In this document: positions 1 to 6,970 of the stretch, piece by piece
Numbering within the stretch: the stretch's first letter is position 1
Layout of the letters: every line of letters begins with the position of its first letter
Assembly (NCBI GenBank): GCA_945877005.1
Contig: CAMCQL010000095.1
Location: 1 to 7,276, forward strand
Source: Chryseobacterium gleum
GTDB lineage: Bacteria > Bacteroidota > Bacteroidia > Flavobacteriales_D > Crocinitomicaceae
Direction of reading: 5' to 3'
Length of the DNA: 7,276 nucleotides
Made by a program: the position numbers and the translations under genes
The notes under the pieces: model-generated
The model's input: the letters and a program-made list of their open reading frames with translations, nothing else
The model's database searches: none
Told to the model about the DNA's origin: nothing

Positions 1-10
1 AGTACTATAA

Positions 11-1297
11 TTATTTGATATGACTCAATAATCCTCGTATCCCATCATACATTCTTGATAGTTCTTCATTAGTCACACAAAAAGGAGGATTTAAAAACAC
101 AATATTACCCAAAGGTCTAATCAACAAACCATTAGAGATAAAATAATGATAGGCTATATCTCTAATTTCAGCAAAATAGGACGAAGAACCGGAAACTTTA
201 ATTTCTACTGCGATAATTGTTCCCATTTGACGAACTTCTTGCACTTTTGGGTGATCTTTGAGAGAATCACCAAAGGCAGCATGTTGTTCACTAATACGAT
301 TTATACTTTCCTCAAAAGAAGTAGCTTCTATCAAATCTATATTGGCACAAGCCACGGCACATGCTAACGCATTTCCTGTAAAGGAGTGTCCATGTAACAA
401 AGCTTTCGTTTTTATGGGAGACAAAAAAGCATTATAGATTGCCTCAGTTGCCACTGTGAGCCCTAAAGGAAGAACGCCACCAGTCAATCCTTTTGAAAGA
501 CAAACGATGTCAGGATTTGAATCAATATAATTCATTGCGAATAACTTACCAGTTCTTCCCCATCCTGTCATGACTTCATCAAAAATAACCAACACCTGAT
601 TCGCTTTTGCAAGAGCAACCAAACGTTCTAAAAAAGAAGGACTATACATCATCATCCCCGCGGAACCTTGCACCAAAGGCTCAACTATAATTGCAGCACA
701 TTCATCCGAAGCAAATAATTTTTCAGCAGCTATCAATACCTCTTCCTCTTTATTACTGTAAGGAAATGGCAAATAATCAACTTCAAAAAACAAATGTTCA
801 AAAGGTGCATTGAAATATCCTCTTTGAGAAATCGACATCGCACCAAACGTATCACCATGATAAGCTCCTTCCAGAGCTACAATTCTTTTTTTATCAATGG
901 ATTGATTGTGCCAAAATTGAAAAACCATTTTAATAGCCACCTCTACAGAAGTAGATCCATCGTCAGAAAAAAACACTTTTTGAAAATTATCAGGCAACAA
1001 ACCCACAACTCTTTCAGCCAATTCAATTGCTTTAGGATGTGTTGCTCCAGCAAAAATAACGTGATCTATCTGTTCGAACTGATTCAGTAAAGCCTGCTTT
1101 AAATGAGGATGGTTATGACCATGTAAAGTCACCCACCAAGAGGAATTACAATCTAAATACTCTTTTCCATCTGCAGCAAATAAAGTTGCTCCTTCTGCTT
1201 TTACAATAAGTATTGGATCTGGAGCAGTTTGCATTTGTGTGAAAGGATGCCACACATAATCTCTGTCTTTTTGAACTAAATCTTCAATTGAATGCAT
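11..1297 (-). CDS. bioA: Adenosylmethionine-8-amino-7-oxononanoate aminotransferase (BioA)
   Basis: This is a cytoplasmic, PLP-dependent class III aminotransferase. It converts 7-keto-8-aminopelargonate to 7,8-diaminopelargonate in biotin synthesis, using S-adenosylmethionine as amino donor. The 428-residue length is normal for BioA. The N-terminal YVWHPFTQM (14-22) and the SSWW motif (52-55) are BioA hallmarks that separate it from other class III aminotransferases. GST (114-116) should bind the PLP phosphate, AYHGDT (145-150) carries the ring-stacking Tyr, FDEV (239-242) has the pyridine-binding Asp240, and SKGLTGG (268-274) has the Schiff-base Lys269. RPLGN (394-398) carries the substrate-carboxylate Arg. 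The ATG at 1297 places the conserved N-terminus correctly and has no clear Shine-Dalgarno. No other biotin gene is visible in the window; any partners would lie beyond the left edge. The stop is complete, 10 nt from the window start. Confidence 0.96.
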   Translation of the reverse strand: MHSIEDLVQKDRDYVWHPFTQMQTAPDPILIVKAEGATLFAADGKEYLDCNSSWWVTLHGHNHPHLKQALLNQFEQIDHVIFAGATHPKAIELAERVVGLLPDNFQKVFFSDDGSTSVEVAIKMVFQFWHNQSIDKKRIVALEGAYHGDTFGAMSISQRGYFNAPFEHLFFEVDYLPFPYSNKEEEVLIAAEKLFASDECAAIIVEPLVQGSAGMMMYSPSFLERLVALAKANQVLVIFDEVMTGWGRTGKLFAMNYIDSNPDIVCLSKGLTGGVLPLGLTVATEAIYNAFLSPIKTKALLHGHSFTGNALACAVACANIDLIEATSFEESINRISEQHAAFGDSLKDHPKVQEVRQMGTIIAVEIKVSGSSSYFAEIRDIAYHYFISNGLLIRPLGNIVFLNPPFCVTNEELSRMYDGIRGLLSHIK

Positions 1298-1312
1298 CTC
1301 TTAATTTTAAGA

Positions 1313-1320
1313 CAAATTTA
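1313..1320 (-). promoter_or_regulatory. Possible Bacteroidota -7 element upstream of bioA
   Basis: Read on the minus strand, this is TAAATTTG, an exact match to the TAnnTTTG consensus of the primary sigma factor in Bacteroidota. It lies 15 nt before the bioA ATG, so the predicted leader would be only about 10 nt. I see no TTG/TTTG -33 element at the usual 17-23 nt upstream, so the call is tentative. Confidence 0.4.
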
Positions 1321-1371
1321 ATCTTTCAATCCTTCGAAGCAGCTTCTTTATTTTATTTTTTGAATTTCTCT

Positions 1372-1400
1372 TTTGAATTTCAAAAAAAATAGTACTTTTG
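1372..1400 (+). promoter_or_regulatory. Promoter of the SRP RNA gene (TTTG / TAnnTTTG)
   Basis: TTTG at 1372-1375 is followed after 17 nt by TACTTTTG at 1393-1400, giving both halves of the Bacteroidota promoter consensus. The -7 element ends 3-4 nt before the first base of the SRP RNA closing helix (1404/1405), which is the expected distance to a transcription start. This independently supports the position of the RNA 5' end. Confidence 0.8.
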
Positions 1401-1403
1401 CAT

Positions 1404-1503
1404 TGGGTAAGTCTTTTACGACTAGCTCCTTCATACTCCTCCAGGACGGGAACGTAGCAAAGGCATGAGGTTGAGCGGTGCGATAGAAGTAGCTTACCCA
1501 TTT
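1404..1503 (+). ncRNA. ffs: Bacterial small signal recognition particle RNA (4.5S-type)
   Basis: This is the RNA scaffold of the signal recognition particle. It binds Ffh and helps deliver ribosome-nascent chain complexes to FtsY at the membrane. The 5' TGGGTAAG (1404-1411) pairs perfectly with CTTACCCA (1493-1500) to close a long hairpin. Inside it, GCTC (1425-1428) pairs with GAGC (1473-1476), CCT-T-CAT (about 1428-1433) pairs with ATGAGG (1465-1470) around one bulge, and a CCT/AGG pairing lies next to the apex. The apex is the SRP domain IV signature: CAGG (1442-1445), then ACG-GGAA-CGT with a GGNA-type tetraloop (1449-1452), then AGCA (1456-1459). These make up the conserved symmetric internal loop that binds the Ffh M domain. 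The length of about 100 nt fits the Alu-less bacterial form. A T6 run follows. The exact 3' end is inferred. A minus-strand reading frame over this RNA is a shadow. Confidence 0.93.
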
Positions 1504-1506
1504 TTT
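1493..1506 (+). terminator. 3' end of SRP RNA: closing helix strand plus T-run
   Basis: The 3' strand of the SRP RNA closing helix, CTTACCCA, runs directly into six T residues (1501-1506). The RNA's own long hairpin followed by a U-tract would act as an intrinsic terminator and separate ffs from the downstream transaldolase gene. This is inferred from arrangement only; some read-through is possible. Confidence 0.5.
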
Positions 1507-1540
1507 ATGCCCAAAAGTTTCTGAGGCACAACAAAAAGTG

Positions 1541-1548
1541 TACTTTTA
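1541..1548 (+). promoter_or_regulatory. Weak candidate -7 element upstream of the transaldolase gene
   Basis: TACTTTTA matches TAnnTTTG in seven of eight positions and lies 27 nt before the ATG at 1576, between the ffs T-run and the transaldolase gene. There is no convincing -33 TTG at the right spacing. A promoter is expected here if ffs terminates, but the sequence support is weak. Confidence 0.3.
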
Positions 1549-1575
1549 TAACCATCACACCTATTCTTATCTAAC

Positions 1576-2235
1576 ATGCAATTTTTCATAGATACCGCTA
1601 ATCTTTCCGAAATTCGAGAAGCAGCACAATTAGGCATTATTGACGGGGTAACTACCAACCCTACTTTAATGTCTAAGGAAGGAATTACCACAAAAAATGG
1701 TCAACTTGCGCATTACATATCTATTTGCGAAGAAGTCAATGGATTTGTAAGCGCTGAGGTACTTGCAACGGATTTCAACGGAATGATAAAAGAAGCCGAA
1801 TTACTCGCTGACTTACATCCGAACATCGTTGTTAAAATACCTATGATTGCAGACGGAATCAAAGCGATCAAATACTTAACCGAAAAAGAAATCAAAACCA
1901 ATTGCACATTAGTCTTTTCTGCAGGGCAAGCATTACTTGCAGCGAAAGCAGGCGCAACATTTATTTCTCCATTTGTTGGACGATTGGACGACATTTCAAC
2001 GGACGGACTTCAACTAATTGCTCAAATTAGAGGGATTTTCAATAATTATGATTTCAGTTCCCAGATTTTAGCTGCCTCTATAAGAAACCCAATGCATGTT
2101 ATCCAATGTGCAGAAATAGGCGCCGATGTGGTTACGGCTCCCTTGAATGTTTTGTTGTCGTTATTAAAACATCCTTTAACTGATATCGGTTTAGCGCAAT
2201 TTTTAGCGGATGCGAATAAAAATACTTCAAAATAA
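1576..2235 (+). CDS. tal: Transaldolase of the small TalC/FSA (fructose-6-phosphate aldolase-like) family
   Basis: This is a class I aldolase-fold enzyme of 219 residues, the usual size for the short TalC/FSA/MipB family. The likely reaction is transfer of dihydroxyacetone between sedoheptulose-7-phosphate and glyceraldehyde-3-phosphate in the non-oxidative pentose phosphate pathway. Visible signatures are FIDTAN with Asp6, GVTTNPTL with Asn28 (24-31), and VVKIPM (85-90) containing the Schiff-base Lys87. SPFVGRLDD (131-139) carries Phe133, and AEVL (60-63) carries Glu61. In E. coli fructose-6-phosphate aldolase these two positions are Tyr and Gln, while true transaldolases have Phe and Glu. 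The sequence therefore favours transaldolase over F6P aldolase, although automatic annotation often labels the family 'fsa'. The ATG at 1576 begins the conserved MQFFIDTAN, so no other start is likely. It is the first gene of a tight cluster; the next ATG is 5 nt after its stop. Confidence 0.93.
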   Translation: MQFFIDTANLSEIREAAQLGIIDGVTTNPTLMSKEGITTKNGQLAHYISICEEVNGFVSAEVLATDFNGMIKEAELLADLHPNIVVKIPMIADGIKAIKYLTEKEIKTNCTLVFSAGQALLAAKAGATFISPFVGRLDDISTDGLQLIAQIRGIFNNYDFSSQILAASIRNPMHVIQCAEIGADVVTAPLNVLLSLLKHPLTDIGLAQFLADANKNTSK

Positions 2236-2240
2236 TTAGA

Positions 2241-3542
2241 ATGTTGACAGCTGAAACATTATTTGCAAACACCGGATTTTCCTCGCCCACACCAATGCAA
2301 AATGAGTATTGGTCAAAGGCAGAAGATTTCTCAATTTTGTTATCCATGACTGGAAGTGGTAAAACACTTGCCTTTCTTTTACATTTAGAACAAAAAATAA
2401 CTACAACTCCTTTTCATCAGGTATTAATTCTTTGTCCAACTAGAGAATTAGCGTTTCAAGTAGCCAAAAATTACACTGCGCTGCGTTCAGGCAGAAAAAC
2501 AGTTTTATGCTATGGTGGACATTCGTTTAAAAACGAAGAACTTCAACTGCGTGAAGGACCAGAAGTGGTAATTGGTACACCTGGCAGGATTTTAGACCAT
2601 TATAAAAGACAAACTTCAGGATTAGCACCTTTTGATCACTTAATTCTAGATGAATACGATAAAATTTTAGAACTTGGTTTCAGTAAAGAAATCAATGAAA
2701 TCATCGATTTTTCAAGTCAACTCAAAAGTATTCAACTGATTAGCGCGACAGAAATAGAAGAATTACCCGGTAATTTTAAAAACTACCCCTTCAGTACTTT
2801 TTCATTTTTGAATTCGGAACAACCTGTAATCAATTATTTTTCAATTGAATCGATCGGTCACGACAAATTGCATGCATTAGTAGCTTTTTTATCGTCTAAA
2901 GCATTCGGTCCAACGTTGGTATTTTGTTCACACAGAGAAACTGCAGATCGAATATCCCAACACCTAACTGAATACGGAAAACAAAATGTTGTTTTTCATG
3001 GCGGAATGGAGCAAATCGACCGCGAACGTTCCCTCATTAAATTCAAAAATAATTCGATAGATTGTTTGGTTTGTACAGATTTAGCTGCAAGAGGTTTAGA
3101 TATTCCTGATATCGATGCAGTTATTCACTACCAATTCCCTCCTACTGAAGCTGAATTCATTCATAGAAACGGAAGAACTGCACGTATGAAAACCAATGGG
3201 AACGTGTACCTTTTGCATTCAGAAAACGAACCTCTACCTCCGTACACTAAGAATTTTGAAGTGAAAAAATTGGAGATATCAGCAGAAATTAAAGAATTTA
3301 CCAAAAGCAATTGGACAACTTATTACCTTTCTGCAGGAAGAAAACAAAAAATTAGAAAAATTGATATTGTAGGATTTTTATTGCAAGAAGTAAAAATACC
3401 AAAAGAACATCTTGGACTAATTGAAGTAATGGATTCGTATACTTACGTCGCTATTTCAACTGAAGAAAAAAACACCCTAAAAACACTTTTCCCAAGAGTG
3501 CGTATCAAAAAACAACCCGTTCTACTTTCATATTGTCGTTAA
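2241..3542 (+). CDS. DEAD-box family ATP-dependent RNA helicase with DbpA-like C-terminal RNA-binding domain
   Basis: This is a cytoplasmic superfamily 2 RNA helicase of 433 residues. All expected motifs are present in order: Q motif FSSPTPMQ (13-20), motif I SMTGSGKT (35-42, Lys41), Ia PTREL (66-70), Ib TPGR (113-116), II DEYD (137-140), III SAT (168-170), IV LVFCSHR (226-232), V CTDLAARGLDIPD (278-290) and VI HRNGRTAR (308-315). The tail from about 362 to 430, with KIRKIDIVGFL, then IGLIEV-type and YVAIS strands, resembles the DbpA/YxiN RNA-binding domain, which in E. coli recognises hairpin 92 of 23S rRNA. A role in large-subunit assembly is plausible but inferred. Motif II reads DEYD rather than DEAD; the Mg/ATP-contacting Asp and Glu are kept, so it should be active. 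The gene starts 5 nt after the transaldolase stop, and the S1 protein follows 12 nt after its end, which suggests co-transcription. I am sure of the family and less sure that it is the DbpA orthologue, so I give no symbol. Confidence 0.94.
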   Translation: MLTAETLFANTGFSSPTPMQNEYWSKAEDFSILLSMTGSGKTLAFLLHLEQKITTTPFHQVLILCPTRELAFQVAKNYTALRSGRKTVLCYGGHSFKNEELQLREGPEVVIGTPGRILDHYKRQTSGLAPFDHLILDEYDKILELGFSKEINEIIDFSSQLKSIQLISATEIEELPGNFKNYPFSTFSFLNSEQPVINYFSIESIGHDKLHALVAFLSSKAFGPTLVFCSHRETADRISQHLTEYGKQNVVFHGGMEQIDRERSLIKFKNNSIDCLVCTDLAARGLDIPDIDAVIHYQFPPTEAEFIHRNGRTARMKTNGNVYLLHSENEPLPPYTKNFEVKKLEISAEIKEFTKSNWTTYYLSAGRKQKIRKIDIVGFLLQEVKIPKEHLGLIEVMDSYTYVAISTEEKNTLKTLFPRVRIKKQPVLLSYCR

Positions 3543-3554
3543 AACTTTTTTACT

Positions 3555-4388
3555 ATGCTACATTTAGGTGTATTCAATGAACTTACTATATTACGATTTA
3601 CAAGCGTTGGCGCTTACCTTGGAGACGATGAAGACAATGATGTATTACTTCCGACAAAATACATTCCACAGGGTTCTGAAATCGGTGATTTAATCTCAGT
3701 TTTTCTCTACCTTGATTCTGAAGACAGAATCATAGCAACAATCTTAAAACCATTGTTGGAACTACACGAATTTGGTCTTTTAAGAGTAAATCAAGTCAGT
3801 CATTTCGGCGCATTTTTAGAATGGGGAATTGAAAAAGATTTGTTTGTTCCTTTTAAAGAGCAACATTTAAAAATGGAAGAAGGCAAATCCTATATCGTCT
3901 ATTTATATTTAGATGAAGCTACCAATCGACTCGTTGCATCTTCACGCATAAAACGCTTCTTAGAATTTGAAGTGGTGATCGTAAACGAAGGAGATGAAGT
4001 TGATTTATTGATACATTCAACTACTGAGCTTGGAAAAAATGTAATTGTAAACGATACATACAGTGGGTTAATTTACAAAAACGATATCGTTCGTCCACTC
4101 CGATTTGGAGAGAAATGCAAAGGATTTGTAACCAAAGTTCGTCCTGATGGGAAATTAGATATCGCTTTAGAAAAACCAGGTTTTGAAAAATTAGAATTAA
4201 ACAGTCAACGTTTACTAGACATTATTAAATCCAACGATGGAAAACTTTACCTTACTGATAAGTCTGATCCGGATAGAATCCGAGAAGAAGTTGGGATGAG
4301 TAAAAAAACATTTAAGGCAGCAGTAGGTATTCTTTATAAATTAAGAATGATTCTGTTAAAAGAAGACCATATTGCTATTCAAAAGTAA
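3555..4388 (+). CDS. cvfB: CvfB-family S1-like RNA-binding protein with C-terminal winged helix
   Basis: The 277-residue protein has the CvfB (YitL) architecture. An N-terminal S1-like OB domain (about 3-64) contains GAYLGDDEDNDVLLP. A second S1 domain (about 70-131) contains VNQVSHFGAFLEWGIEKDLFVPF and ends in RLVASSRI. A third (about 144-206) contains TYSGLIYKNDI, then KGFVTKVRPDGKLDIAL. The C-terminal segment (about 216-275, with EEVGMSKKTFKAAVGILYKLRMI) is a winged helix. The phrase 'GAFLEWGIEKDLFVP' is very typical of the family. Members bind RNA; CvfB in Staphylococcus aureus affects virulence gene expression, but no molecular role is firmly set for Bacteroidota. It has no signal peptide or membrane segment and is presumably cytosolic. 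The gene lies 12 nt after the RNA helicase gene, which suggests a shared role in RNA metabolism or translation. The ATG at 3555 starts directly at the first OB strand and is the best start. Confidence 0.9.
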   Translation: MLHLGVFNELTILRFTSVGAYLGDDEDNDVLLPTKYIPQGSEIGDLISVFLYLDSEDRIIATILKPLLELHEFGLLRVNQVSHFGAFLEWGIEKDLFVPFKEQHLKMEEGKSYIVYLYLDEATNRLVASSRIKRFLEFEVVIVNEGDEVDLLIHSTTELGKNVIVNDTYSGLIYKNDIVRPLRFGEKCKGFVTKVRPDGKLDIALEKPGFEKLELNSQRLLDIIKSNDGKLYLTDKSDPDRIREEVGMSKKTFKAAVGILYKLRMILLKEDHIAIQK

Positions 4389-4432
4389 TTTGAATTAAAT
4401 AATTTGTAAAATCTTTTATAATAATCAAAACT

Positions 4433-5128
4433 ATGAAAATTGGTGTTTTACTTTCAGGATGTGGTGTATATGATGGTGCTGAAATTCAAGAAGTAGTTCT
4501 CACTCTTCTAGCAATTGAAGAATTAGGAGCAAGCTACCAAGGAATTTCAATCAATAAAGAACAACACCATGTCATCAATCATTTGACTAGTGAAACAATG
4601 AATGAGTCGCGAAATATGTTGATTGAATCAGCAAGAATAGTTCGTGGCAAAGTCGAAGATGTGAATGATGTAAATACGAATGAATTAGATATACTTGTTA
4701 TTCCTGGGGGTTTTGGAAGTGCTAAAAATCTTAGTTCTTGGGCATTCGAAGGTGCAAATGGGGAGGTACTTCCAGAAATCAGTGAACTTATTTATAAATT
4801 TATAGATCAAAAAAAACCAATTGTAGCATTATGTGTCAGTCCTGTTATAATTGCATTGGCACTTAAAAACAATAGTCAAAAAGCAACACTTACTTTAGGA
4901 AGTACAAAAGTCCCATCTCCTTATACCATTCAAGACTTTCACGATAGCATCACTTCAATTGGAGCTGAATCGATAGAGAAAACAATCAATGAAATTAACA
5001 TAGATTCAAACTACAAAATAATAAGTGCCCCTTGCTATATGTTAGATTGCACATTGCCCGAATTAAGAAAAAATATTTACAAAGCCATTGAAGCAGCAAT
5101 AACTATAGCCAATAAACAACCTTATTAA
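4433..5128 (+). CDS. elbB: ElbB, DJ-1/PfpI-superfamily glyoxalase-like protein
   Basis: This is a 231-residue member of the glutamine amidotransferase-like DJ-1/PfpI superfamily. It is close along most of its length to E. coli ElbB, first described as an enhancer of isoprenoid (lycopene) production and later assigned glyoxalase activity. Conserved segments are IGVLLSGCGVYDGAEI (3-18) with the acidic residue near Glu17, VINHLT (47-52), ESRNMLIESARI.RG (58-72), LVIPGGFGSAKNLS (88-101), ALCVSP (132-137) with the probable nucleophilic Cys134, and APCYML (199-204). The nucleophile elbow in E. coli is, from memory, MCIAP; here it is LCVSP, which keeps the cysteine. The true physiological substrate is unsettled for the family; detoxification of reactive dicarbonyls is the likely theme. 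It follows the S1-protein gene after 44 nt with no visible terminator, so it may be the last gene of that operon. No clear promoter was found in that gap. Confidence 0.93.
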   Translation: MKIGVLLSGCGVYDGAEIQEVVLTLLAIEELGASYQGISINKEQHHVINHLTSETMNESRNMLIESARIVRGKVEDVNDVNTNELDILVIPGGFGSAKNLSSWAFEGANGEVLPEISELIYKFIDQKKPIVALCVSPVIIALALKNNSQKATLTLGSTKVPSPYTIQDFHDSITSIGAESIEKTINEINIDSNYKIISAPCYMLDCTLPELRKNIYKAIEAAITIANKQPY

Positions 5129-5235
5129 CAATAAATTAAACTACACATTAATTTAAATTGATTTTAAATTTTGTAGATTATTTGATAAATTTTACCCTAA
5201 ACGAAAAAAAAATTTTATTATTTCTTAAATAGGTG

Positions 5236-5243
5236 TAATTTTG
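5236..5243 (+). promoter_or_regulatory. Bacteroidota -7 promoter element for pckA
   Basis: TAATTTTG is an exact TAnnTTTG match, 39 nt before the proposed pckA ATG at 5283. Transcription would start near 5248-5250, giving a leader of roughly 34 nt. The -33 region (about 5212-5218) is T-rich but lacks a clean TTG. The in-frame TTG at 5241 lies inside this element and so would not be transcribed from it. Confidence 0.65.
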
Positions 5244-5282
5244 TATCCTAAATCAACGCGAAAGCTAAAAAATAAAGTACGT

Positions 5283-6905
5283 ATGAACGAATTCGGTAAA
5301 CGAGGAAACAATGCGAATTTAACAGATTCTATTGGACTTACTAACTTAGGTAATGTATATTGGAATCTAACTCCTGCAGAACTTGTAGAAGACACGATTA
5401 TCAATGGTCAAGGTGTATTAACTGACACTGGTGCAATTGCAATTGAAACAGGTGAATTTACTGGTAGATCTCCGAAAGATCGTTATGTTGTTTATGACTC
5501 AGTTACAGAAAACACTGTATGGTGGGGCGATGTAAACATCAAATTTTCTGAAGAGAAATTTGATGCATTATACAACAGAATGAAAGCATACCTTACAGAA
5601 AAAGATATGTATGTAAGAGATGCGTATGCTTGTGCTGAAGAAGCGCATCGTTTGAACTTGAGAGTTGTTACAGAATTCCCTTGGTCAAACATGTTTGCTT
5701 ACAACATGTTCTTAAGACCTACTGACGCTGAAATTGATACTTTTACAGCTGATTGGCACATTGTGTGTGCACCAGGATTTAAAGCAGATCCAACAATCGA
5801 TGGTACACGTCAACACAATTTTGCTATTTTAAACTTCTCTAAGAAAATGATTCTTATTGGTGGTACTGGTTATACTGGTGAAATCAAAAAAGGTGTTTTC
5901 TCTGTATTAAATTATTTATTACCACAAGAAAGAAATGTATTGTCAATGCACTGCTCTGCTAACATCGGTGAAGCTGGCGATACTGCTGTTTTCTTTGGTT
6001 TATCAGGAACTGGTAAAACTACATTGTCTTCTGATCCAAACCGTCGTTTAATTGGTGACGATGAACACGGTTGGTCTAACAACACTGTTTTCAACTTTGA
6101 AGGTGGATGTTATGCGAAAACAATCGATTTATCGAAAGAAAAAGAACCTCAAATTTATGACGCAATTAAATTTGGTGCTATCTTAGAAAACATCGGTTTT
6201 GTAGACGCTTCTTCTACTCCTGATTACACAGACAATTCAATTACTGAAAACACACGTGTTTCTTACCCATTGGACCACATTGAAAATACAGCTACTCCTT
6301 CAGTTGGAACTGCTCCAAAAAACATTTTCTTTTTAACAGCAGATGCTTTTGGTGTATTGCCTCCAATCTCAAAATTAACTAAAGAGCAAGCAATGTACCA
6401 CTTCATGTCTGGTTACACTGCAAAAGTTGCTGGAACTGAAATGGGAATCACTGAACCAACTACAACTTTTTCTGCTTGTTTCGGTAAAGCATTTTTACCA
6501 TTACACCCAGCGAAATATGCTAAGTTGTTAGGTGAGAAATTGGATGGTACTGATATCAATGTTTGGTTAATCAACACTGGTTGGACTGGTGGATCTTACG
6601 GTGTAGGTTCAAGAATGAAACTTTCTTACACTCGTTCTATGATTACTGCAGCATTAACTGGAAAACTAAACAATGTGACTTTCGAAACATTGCCAGTTTT
6701 TGATTTAGCAATTCCAACTACTTGTGAAAACGTTCCTTCAGAAATCTTAAATCCAAGAGGTACGTGGGCTGATACAAATGCTTACGACGAAACAGCAACT
6801 AATTTAGCTGCGCAATTTGTGAAAAACTTCGAACAATATGCTTCTGAAACTTCAGCTGATATTTTAGCTGCTGCTCCAAAAGTTAGAGTTGCTGTTGCAC
6901 ACTAA
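5283..6905 (+). CDS. pckA: Phosphoenolpyruvate carboxykinase (ATP)
   Basis: This cytosolic enzyme makes phosphoenolpyruvate from oxaloacetate and ATP, the committing step of gluconeogenesis from TCA-cycle intermediates. From the ATG at 5283 the protein has 540 residues, the usual size of bacterial ATP-type PckA. Signatures in this numbering are TGEFTGRSPKDRY (56-68) with substrate-binding Arg62, YTGEIKKG (197-204) with the metal/substrate Lys, SMHCSAN (221-227) with the metal-binding His, the kinase P-loop GLSGTGKTT (239-247, Lys245), GDDEHGW (258-264) with the metal-binding Asp, NTRVSYPL (323-330) with Arg325, and GTEMGITEPTTTFSACFG (384-401). A TTG at 5241 would add 14 basic residues not typical of the family, and it sits in the promoter, so I reject it. 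The ATG is preceded by A-rich sequence without a Shine-Dalgarno. Codon choice is strongly regular (GGT, TTA, GAA, CGT), suggesting high expression. The gene looks monocistronic, with its own promoter and terminator. Confidence 0.97.
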   Translation: MNEFGKRGNNANLTDSIGLTNLGNVYWNLTPAELVEDTIINGQGVLTDTGAIAIETGEFTGRSPKDRYVVYDSVTENTVWWGDVNIKFSEEKFDALYNRMKAYLTEKDMYVRDAYACAEEAHRLNLRVVTEFPWSNMFAYNMFLRPTDAEIDTFTADWHIVCAPGFKADPTIDGTRQHNFAILNFSKKMILIGGTGYTGEIKKGVFSVLNYLLPQERNVLSMHCSANIGEAGDTAVFFGLSGTGKTTLSSDPNRRLIGDDEHGWSNNTVFNFEGGCYAKTIDLSKEKEPQIYDAIKFGAILENIGFVDASSTPDYTDNSITENTRVSYPLDHIENTATPSVGTAPKNIFFLTADAFGVLPPISKLTKEQAMYHFMSGYTAKVAGTEMGITEPTTTFSACFGKAFLPLHPAKYAKLLGEKLDGTDINVWLINTGWTGGSYGVGSRMKLSYTRSMITAALTGKLNNVTFETLPVFDLAIPTTCENVPSEILNPRGTWADTNAYDETATNLAAQFVKNFEQYASETSADILAAAPKVRVAVAH

Positions 6906-6921
6906 TTGTTATTAAATATTC

Positions 6922-6961
6922 AAAAAAATAGGGTGGCTGTAATGTCACCCTATTTTTTTTT
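6922..6961 (+). terminator. Strong intrinsic terminator after pckA
   Basis: Starting 17 nt after the pckA stop codon, a 14-bp perfect stem has its left arm at 6922-6935 (A7 then TAGGGTG) and its right arm at 6946-6959 (CACCCTA then T7). It closes a 10-nt loop, and the T-run continues to 6961. The A-tract opposite the T-tract makes it roughly symmetric, so it could also stop transcription coming from the minus strand on the right. Confidence 0.92.
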
Positions 6962-6970
6962 CAATATTTT

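Noticed and set aside
794..1090. Plus-strand 98-residue frame inside bioA
   Set aside because: It is antisense to a clearly conserved enzyme, rich in basic, Ser and Phe residues, with no family resemblance and no promoter.
1331..1365. Possible hairpin GAAGCAGCTTC with a following T-rich tract, as a terminator or a BirA-type biotin operator
   Set aside because: The pairing leaves only a one-base loop, so it cannot form as an intrinsic terminator, and it does not resemble the known BirA operator.
1307..1501. Minus-strand 64-residue reading frame
   Set aside because: It lies across the SRP RNA gene and its promoter; its sequence is explained by RNA pairing, not by a protein.
1713..1994. Minus-strand frame over the transaldolase gene
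   Set aside because: Shadow of a well-conserved coding region on the other strand; no independent signal.
2132..2347. Minus-strand 71-residue frame spanning the transaldolase-helicase junction
   Set aside because: It covers the conserved ends of two real genes and has no start context or recognisable motif.
4389..4432. Candidate promoter for elbB (TTTG at 4389, TAATTTG at 4399)
   Set aside because: The -7 match is one base short of TAnnTTTG and the two parts are too close together; read-through from the upstream gene is simpler.
5165..5173. TAAATTTTG as a second pckA promoter element
   Set aside because: It has one extra base between TA and TTTG and no -33 element; the exact match at 5236 is better placed.
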